From Candidatus Omnitrophota bacterium (GTDB lineage Bacteria; Hinthialibacterota; Hinthialibacteria; Hinthialibacterales; Hinthialibacteraceae), in the NCBI GenBank assembly GCA_003598175.1, contig QZKN01000026.1, positions 1-37,075 of the forward strand: a stretch of 37,075 bases of DNA. Direction: 5' to 3'. The number at the start of each line of letters is the position of its first letter. Within the stretch, counting starts at the first letter, position 1. Made by a program: the position numbers and the translations under genes. Of the stretch, positions 31,642 to 37,075 are shown in pieces. The notes under the pieces were generated by a model, which had not been told where the DNA came from, ran no database searches, and worked only from the letters and a program-made list of their open reading frames with translations.

Positions 31642-32406
31642 TTATTCGCGTTTCTGCGCCTCGCCGGTCATGGGTACGAAACGAACCGGGATCACCTCAT
31701 CCTTGCGTACGCCGTTTTCATCTTTCGTAACGACGATCAATTCCTGATAACTCTTTCCGACCGGAATGACCATGCGTCCCCCAACCTTCAGCTGATCGAT
31801 CAGCGGTTGGGGGATGTGATCCGGCGCGGCGGTGACGATGACGCCGTCGAACGGCGCCTCCTCGGGCCAGCCGCGATACCCGTCGCCGATACGGATGTGG
31901 ATGTTTTTATATTCCATTTCCTGCAACAAGCTGCCGGTCCGCTTTCCTAATTTTTCCACGATTTCGATGGTGTATACCTCTTTTACGATTTCCGCCAGAA
32001 TCGCAGCCTGATATCCGGAACCGGTCCCGATTTCCAGAATTTTGTGATCTTTTTTCGGTTTGAGCAGATCCGTCATCAACGCCACGATGTACGGTTGAGA
32101 AATCGTTTGTCCTTCCCCGATGGGCAGCGGATTGTCATCATACGCGTTGGAAACGTACCGCTCCGGCACGAACCGGTGCCGTTCCACTTTGCGCATGGCG
32201 TCCAACACCCACGCGTTTTTGATTCCCCTCGCCTCGATCTGTCTTTCCACCATTCGATATCGCATGGTTCGCAACGCTTCGCCGTCGATTTTGGAATAGG
32301 CAATATATCCCCATCCAATCACCAGAATTCCCGTTATTATACAAACGACGATGATATCCGTCATTCCGCACTTCCTGCAAAGGATGGTTTTGATGACGCC
32401 GGACAT
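31642..32406 (-). CDS. pcm: Protein-L-isoaspartate O-methyltransferase, membrane-anchored
   Basis: The protein has 254 residues. The start, ATG 32404-32406, has GGAGG upstream. A single transmembrane segment, DIIVVCIITGILVIGWGYIA, is at about 17-36. The PIMT domain runs from about 45: MVERQIEARGIKNAWVLDAM, the substrate-site block GEGQTISQPYIVALM (98-112), SAM motif I ILEIGTGSGYQAAIL (123-137) and DGVIVTAAPDHIPQPLIDQL. It methylates isoaspartyl residues in damaged proteins using S-adenosylmethionine. Most PIMTs are soluble; here the anchor could place the domain at the membrane, facing the cytoplasm if the N-terminus is outside, or the periplasm if not. Family certainty is high; the topology is inferred. 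Confidence 0.93.
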   Translation of the reverse strand: MSGVIKTILCRKCGMTDIIVVCIITGILVIGWGYIAYSKIDGEALRTMRYRMVERQIEARGIKNAWVLDAMRKVERHRFVPERYVSNAYDDNPLPIGEGQTISQPYIVALMTDLLKPKKDHKILEIGTGSGYQAAILAEIVKEVYTIEIVEKLGKRTGSLLQEMEYKNIHIRIGDGYRGWPEEAPFDGVIVTAAPDHIPQPLIDQLKVGGRMVIPVGKSYQELIVVTKDENGVRKDEVIPVRFVPMTGEAQKRE

Positions 32407-32593
32407 TTTTCGCCCTCCTTTCTGTGGTTCCGCTCTTTTTGTGATATCTTCATGATAGATGAAAACATCCGCAATGGTAAATAGGTTTTTTTTCCCGCAG
32501 AGGGTATACTATTTGTTTCGACGCGCGAATACCACTGCAATTGAACTTGAACGAAATGAAGTCGCTCGATTTGATCACAGGCCGTAAAGTGGA

Positions 32594-35359
32594 ATGATGA
32601 TAATGATGGCAAACCTGCAAAATACGAAATGCATTGATCGCATATCGTTGTTGAATCGCCGGCAGGGAAGGAACGTTATCCTGACGCTAACCCTATTCGC
32701 GGCGCTGGCAATGGCGCAAGCCGTTTCCCTGGCGCAAGCGCTCCCGCCGATTTCCGAGCGGATCCTTTCGAAAATTGAAGGAATCAAGCATCCGTTTATC
32801 CTGGCTGAGTACGACGAATTCCGCAAGGCGCGGCAAATCATGCGGGATGAGCCCTTTTATGATCGCGGCAAGGAATTCGTCAGACGAGTCGAAGGATATG
32901 CGGTCGATACATCGCCGTGGTATTTGGGGGAAGGACCGTTAAGCGCCAATCCCAACTTTTACCCCGATTTATTGGGGCAAGAAAATTTACAGGTGTATAC
33001 GCAGGTTCTATGCGAGACGGTGACGTATACGAGTTTCGAGCAGGAACGCTGGGCGATCAATCGGGTGGAAATGGAATTACGACGTTTGCTGGACACGCTG
33101 GAACCGCAATCCACCCTTTCGTCGACCGGCCTGCCGCAAACCCAATTCACCGCAACGCAATCGGTTTTACTCGCATTGGCCGCTTTTGCGTACGATACCA
33201 TTTATCACCGCATCGATACGGTCGATCGTCACGAGTTCAACGAACGCTTCAAACGAATCCGCGACCATGCGGCCGCATTTTGTTCTACGCTGGACGCAAA
33301 GCGCTTACCGCCGTACGAAAAAACCGTCCTGGGGACGGGATTGGGGCTCTCGACATTATTCTGCGTCTCCATCTATCCGCTGGAATGGGGGAAAAAGAAA
33401 CAATTTTCGGTGCAGTTGTTTTTACCCGATCTCTATCGCGCCGTCACTCTCTCCACCGATGGAATGAAGGAGCTCGTTTCACCGGAGCGCCGGTTTGAAA
33501 GTTCATTGCCGCAACTCGATACGGCGCTTTTGATTGCGATTCCCTGGTTTGAACGGCTAAAGTCGCTGGGGTATGCATTCGTTCAGCCGAATGGCTTGTA
33601 TCAGGATATCGTGGCCACTCTCGAAACCTATCGGCTGCCAGGAACCACAAAAATGATCGTTCCGAACGTGACCTTTCCTCCCCCGAATCCTTGGATCCCC
33701 AATACCGCTTTATTGTTTTGGGGAATCGATCCCCGCATGTTCAAAAAAGAACGATCGCTGCCGGCGGAATTTGTAACCTTTCCGCAGCCGGATATCAAAG
33801 GCGTAAAATTGGAGACCATCGGCCTTCCCGACTCGCTGCGCGCGAAAGAGGTCACGAAGAAAATCGGGCGTCCCATCACGTTGAAGGAACAATTGGAAAT
33901 ATTAAGTTTGCCGCGAAAGGAACGCCCCTTCCAAAAATCCGAAGAATCACTAAATGAAAATCCCAACGCGGGATGGGCAAAACCGGCGGGACTCCTGCTG
34001 CCGCCCATTTGGGGAGCGTTGTATATGCTGGCCGCGCGGGAAAGCCTCTCTTCGAATCTTCACGAATTATGGACAAAGATGGCTTTGGATGTGGATTCCC
34101 ATCCTTATACATTTATTTATTGGCGACTGTTTGCCCCACGACGCTCAAGAGGAGATGTCGAACCCGTTCTCGTTCAAAATCCGGACCGGCATTTTACCTT
34201 GTTTTCCTATCCCTCCTCGCGAGAAAATTATCTCATCTCCACTCAATCCGCCACGGCGACGGTTCTGATCGCCTCATACGCCATCGATCACGAAAGTTTT
34301 CTTTTATCGGACAATTGTACAGAGTGGAAATGGCATCACGAAATTCCCGCCGTCGGGCGCTCGGCCTCCCGCGCCATCGACGCCACGTCCACCTTGCTGG
34401 CCACCTTCGATGACGACGCTCCCGACCCGGTTGTTCAAAAGGTCTCGCACGAACGAAGCGCCGCGCCGCTGTTCACGTCGATGTACTCCTGCTGGCCCAC
34501 CTATTCGCCGTCGGGCGAGACGTTGCTGGTTCGTCGCCATCTGTCCGGCGTCGGAAGCGGCTTTACGCTCGTCGCTCATTTCCCCGATCCGAAAACCTCC
34601 CGGGCAAAAACAAAATATGTCAATTTTCGCTTGACCGAGGATTCCGACAGCATCAGCCTGGAAGACATCCCCGGGATGTTTCAAATTCTTCCCGCGGCGG
34701 CCAAGGAAACCCAGGATCCCATGACCATGCGGGAATTTCGGATCATGAAAAAAGCCGAACGTGACGGCATGATCGACCTGTCCGACGTGGCCATGCTGAA
34801 TATTCTCTTTTCACCCGATTCCCTGCGGCGATCGTCGGTTTCCAGCGGCGTGCTGGGAAAATTCGTGGAGATGGAGTTGGAATATCCCGATCAACCATTC
34901 TTTTATGTGCTCACACTGGACATGGCAGGACGCGAACTCTTCGACGTGAAGTATTCTCTGATCCCATTGCCGGGTATGCGAGTGCTCGAATGGCGGCAGG
35001 GAACCGAAATCATCGCGATCAATATGGGCGACGTGATTAAAAACGACTTTATCGAATCGGACGCCGATCTGGTCATCGTGACGCGCGACAACGCGATGAA
35101 AGGAATTTTCTATTTGCTGGTGAACGGAACCTATCTTCGCGCCAAGTTTTCGCCGACGCAGCGCGATTTCACTCTCCTGGCTGATACCAAAGGCAAACGA
35201 GTAACCGCGGCGTGGGCGAATCAGCGGATTCATACCTCGCGTCCGCCGAATCCGATGAGCGTTTTTTATGCCCCCAATATCGTTGCCTTCGTATGTCCCG
35301 ACGCCGTGATAAAATATGGCAAAAAGAACCGACAAGCAGTCGTCTGGGGACATGAGTAA
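32594..35359 (+). CDS. Large secreted protein, unknown; possible polysaccharide-lyase-like architecture
   Basis: This protein has up to 921 residues; several ATGs (32594, 32597, 32603, 32606) start it in the same frame. A signal peptide ends near SLAQA (about 49). The N-terminal half is alpha-helical (SILLALAAFAYDTIYH-like region, HEFNERFKRIRDHAAAF, YMLAARESLSSNLHELWTKM), reminiscent of the alpha/alpha toroid of heparinase- or alginate-lyase-like enzymes. The second half is beta-rich (HFTLFSYPSSRENYLISTQS, EMELEYPDQPFFYVLTLDMA). This two-part arrangement suggests polysaccharide lyases but I see no diagnostic motif, so the function is left open. It is divergent from pcm across 187 bp, with TATACT at 32505-32510 as a possible -10 box. 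Confidence 0.6.
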   Translation: MMIMMANLQNTKCIDRISLLNRRQGRNVILTLTLFAALAMAQAVSLAQALPPISERILSKIEGIKHPFILAEYDEFRKARQIMRDEPFYDRGKEFVRRVEGYAVDTSPWYLGEGPLSANPNFYPDLLGQENLQVYTQVLCETVTYTSFEQERWAINRVEMELRRLLDTLEPQSTLSSTGLPQTQFTATQSVLLALAAFAYDTIYHRIDTVDRHEFNERFKRIRDHAAAFCSTLDAKRLPPYEKTVLGTGLGLSTLFCVSIYPLEWGKKKQFSVQLFLPDLYRAVTLSTDGMKELVSPERRFESSLPQLDTALLIAIPWFERLKSLGYAFVQPNGLYQDIVATLETYRLPGTTKMIVPNVTFPPPNPWIPNTALLFWGIDPRMFKKERSLPAEFVTFPQPDIKGVKLETIGLPDSLRAKEVTKKIGRPITLKEQLEILSLPRKERPFQKSEESLNENPNAGWAKPAGLLLPPIWGALYMLAARESLSSNLHELWTKMALDVDSHPYTFIYWRLFAPRRSRGDVEPVLVQNPDRHFTLFSYPSSRENYLISTQSATATVLIASYAIDHESFLLSDNCTEWKWHHEIPAVGRSASRAIDATSTLLATFDDDAPDPVVQKVSHERSAAPLFTSMYSCWPTYSPSGETLLVRRHLSGVGSGFTLVAHFPDPKTSRAKTKYVNFRLTEDSDSISLEDIPGMFQILPAAAKETQDPMTMREFRIMKKAERDGMIDLSDVAMLNILFSPDSLRRSSVSSGVLGKFVEMELEYPDQPFFYVLTLDMAGRELFDVKYSLIPLPGMRVLEWRQGTEIIAINMGDVIKNDFIESDADLVIVTRDNAMKGIFYLLVNGTYLRAKFSPTQRDFTLLADTKGKRVTAAWANQRIHTSRPPNPMSVFYAPNIVAFVCPDAVIKYGKKNRQAVVWGHE

Positions 35360-35410
35360 GTGGATCCCGATATATCACTGCCGTCCGGCGGTCCCCCAAA
35401 GGAGAATACC

Positions 35411-36823
35411 ATGCTTTCTAAAAATGAAATCGTCGCGGCATTGAAACAACTCATCGATCCGCAGCGAGTTTTATCGGAACCGGAAGACATCGTAACCTAT
35501 TCGTACGACGGCACTCCGCATCTGACCGGCGCGCCGGCAGCCATCGTGCATCCGGTAAACACACAGGAAATTTCCAATCTCGTCAAATGGGCCTATGAAA
35601 ACGAAGTCCCCGTCGTGCCGCGCGGCTCCGGCACCGGCCTTTCCGGCGGCAGCGTTCCCATTCAAGGCGGAATCGTGCTCAGCACGGTGCGCATGGATCG
35701 GATTCTGGAAATCGATGAGGAAAATCTGACCTTGTTGGCCGAACCGGGCGTGATTACGGGAAATCTGGCGGCGGAAGCGGCGAAACGCGGCCTGTTTTAT
35801 CCGCCGGATCCCGGCTCTATGAAAATCTCCACCATCGGCGGCAACGTCGTCGAGAATTCCGGTGGATTGCGTTGTTTGAAATATGGCGTGACGGAAGATT
35901 ATGTATTGGGATTGGAAGTGGTTCTGCCGGACGGCGAGATATTCTGGACCGGCAGCAAATCGAAAAAAGATGTGGCCGGATATAACCTAAAAAAACTGCT
36001 CGTCAGCTCGGAAGGAACGCTGGGGATCGTGACAAAAGTGCTGCTGCGGCTGATTCCTCCGCCGGCGGCGACAAAGACGCTGTTGGCCTTCTTCCCCGAC
36101 ATGGTGTCCGCCGGCCGGGCGGTCGCCGGAATCATCGCCGGGAAGATTATTCCCTGCACGCTTGAATTTCTCGATCACGTGACCATCAATTGCGTCGAGG
36201 ATTATTCCCAGATTGGTTTGCCGCGGGAAAGCGGAGGATTGTTACTTATTCAAACCGACGGCCATCCGGCGCAGGTGGATGAGGAAGCCGAAAAAATCCG
36301 AACTATTTGCATCGAACATGGCGCAACGGAAGTGCGCGTCGCGCAAACGCCGGAAGAGGGTGAAAAACTGGCGCAGGCGCGGCGAATGGCGTTGGCATCC
36401 CTGGCTCGCCGCAAACCGACGACGATTCTCGAAGACGCCACCGTTCCGCGCAGCAAAGTGCCGGAAATGCTGGCTTTCATCGAACAGGTTCGCGACAAAT
36501 ACCAGCTCGAAATCGGCACCTTCGGCCACGCTGGGGACGGCAATTTGCATCCGACCTGCCTGACCGATGAGCGCGATACGGAGGAAATGGAGCGCGTCGA
36601 GCAGGCGTTCGACGAAATCTTCAAAAAAGCCATCCAGTTGGGAGGCACCGTCACCGGCGAGCATGGCGTGGGCTGCGTCAAGAGCAAATACCTGCCTATG
36701 ATGGTGGGCGAAACCGGCATCAAAGTCATGCGCCGCATCAAACAGATCTTCGATCCGACCGGCGTGCTGAATCCGGGGAAGATCTTTTTTGACGAAAAGA
36801 AAGAAGAAACAGTCAGCGCATAA
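35411..36823 (+). CDS. glcD: FAD-linked oxidase, GlcD-type (glycolate/D-lactate dehydrogenase family)
   Basis: This protein has 470 residues from ATG 35411, with GGAG 6 nt upstream; a GTG at 35360 adds 17 unsupported residues. The N-terminal FAD_binding_4 domain has VVPRGSGTGLSGGSVPIQGG, DPGSMKISTIGGNVVENSGG and KKLLVSSEGTLGIVT. The C-terminal FAD-oxidase domain has GTFGHAGDGNLHPTC and VTGEHGVGCVKSKYLPMM, whose histidines and Glu are the family's active-site signature. The enzyme oxidises a 2-hydroxyacid such as glycolate or D-lactate and passes electrons to a partner subunit (usually GlcE/GlcF), which is not in the window. It follows the 921-residue gene by about 50 bp, possibly cotranscribed by chance. 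The exact substrate is uncertain. Confidence 0.92.
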   Translation: MLSKNEIVAALKQLIDPQRVLSEPEDIVTYSYDGTPHLTGAPAAIVHPVNTQEISNLVKWAYENEVPVVPRGSGTGLSGGSVPIQGGIVLSTVRMDRILEIDEENLTLLAEPGVITGNLAAEAAKRGLFYPPDPGSMKISTIGGNVVENSGGLRCLKYGVTEDYVLGLEVVLPDGEIFWTGSKSKKDVAGYNLKKLLVSSEGTLGIVTKVLLRLIPPPAATKTLLAFFPDMVSAGRAVAGIIAGKIIPCTLEFLDHVTINCVEDYSQIGLPRESGGLLLIQTDGHPAQVDEEAEKIRTICIEHGATEVRVAQTPEEGEKLAQARRMALASLARRKPTTILEDATVPRSKVPEMLAFIEQVRDKYQLEIGTFGHAGDGNLHPTCLTDERDTEEMERVEQAFDEIFKKAIQLGGTVTGEHGVGCVKSKYLPMMVGETGIKVMRRIKQIFDPTGVLNPGKIFFDEKKEETVSA

Positions 36824-37075
36824 TTAAAAAGTAATGATATTAAGACATATTTCATAACTACTCAAAATGCGAATGGCCTGTTTGGAATCAAGTATTGAAT
36901 CGGTTGAATTGGATATGGAAATAGATGATCGGATCATTGAAATGCCGGTACCTATATTCATTCTGGTTCATCCGGTAAATGAGTACTTTTTTCGAGACTG
37001 ATTCCAAACCAATCCTGAGAGAGGATTGCGTAAAGACTTGGTTCTTTATTCATGCATTTTCATAAGTGTTGCTTT
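36824..37075. other. Trailing sequence; short 44-codon frame of doubtful status
   Basis: No clear gene is present. A plus-strand frame 36867-37001 begins MRMACLESSIESVELDMEID and ends VHPVNEYFFRD, without a ribosome-binding site. It is acidic and could be a small protein or chance. No terminator hairpin was found after the glcD-type gene. Confidence 0.25.

Overview
The window is a bacterial chromosome segment from a diderm (Gram-negative type) organism. The evidence is an outer-membrane secretin, an OmpA-like protein, several Sec or Tat signal peptides and a periplasmic-type TPR protein. Thr-Pro-Thr linkers, very large secreted multidomain proteins, Tat-exported Gfo/Idh/MocA enzymes and GspG-like pilins are frequent in poorly cultivated lineages such as Hydrogenedentota, Sumerlaeota or Omnitrophota. 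That placement is an impression; nothing in the sequence fixes the phylum. No rRNA, tRNA or CRISPR array was seen.

Layout. (a) 1-2226 is an accessory scar. It holds the tail of an IS3-family transposase, an ORF6N-domain gene and a HEPN/MNT toxin-antitoxin pair. Three remnants of the 3' end of a type I methyltransferase gene (hsdM) are interspersed with them. (b) 2227-6908 carries a secreted five-bladed propeller glycosidase-like protein, a GspG-like pseudopilin, a DivK-like single-domain response regulator and a membrane TPR-like protein with a long Lys/Ser/Thr-rich cytoplasmic tail. (c) 7122-19386 is a co-directional Tad (Flp, type IVb) pilus locus in the order flp, tadE, cpaB, cpaC (secretin), tadG-like, a caspase-like protein, tadZ/cpaE, tadA/cpaF, tadB, tadC, an OmpA-like protein and an AAA+ ATPase. 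A strong sigma70-type promoter lies about 200 nt before flp, and a cloverleaf-like inverted-repeat element separates flp from the rest. (d) 19536-29705 carries a secreted repeat protein, tex, a 1619-residue secreted LRR/metallopeptidase/IPT protein and a hicBA toxin-antitoxin pair. (e) 29706-37075 carries a gene-poor stretch with hairpins and one tiny ORF, then a Tat-exported Gfo/Idh/MocA oxidoreductase, a membrane-anchored protein-L-isoaspartate methyltransferase, a large secreted protein of unknown function and a GlcD-type FAD oxidoreductase.

How the genes work together. TadZ, TadA, TadB and TadC would form the inner-membrane motor and platform that assembles Flp pilin. CpaC is the outer-membrane gate, CpaB its periplasmic partner, and TadE/TadG-like are minor pilins or pseudopilins. 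The locus lacks a prepilin peptidase (tadV/cpaA) inside the window but carries an unexpected membrane-anchored caspase-fold candidate with an HG...DQC dyad.

The observations I rate highest are: the ORF6N gene, whose 27-bp operator-like palindrome is echoed by a near-identical 27-bp palindrome inside its own coding sequence; the repeated hsdM tails flanking each accessory cassette; the caspase-like gene in the Tad operon; and the structured element after flp.
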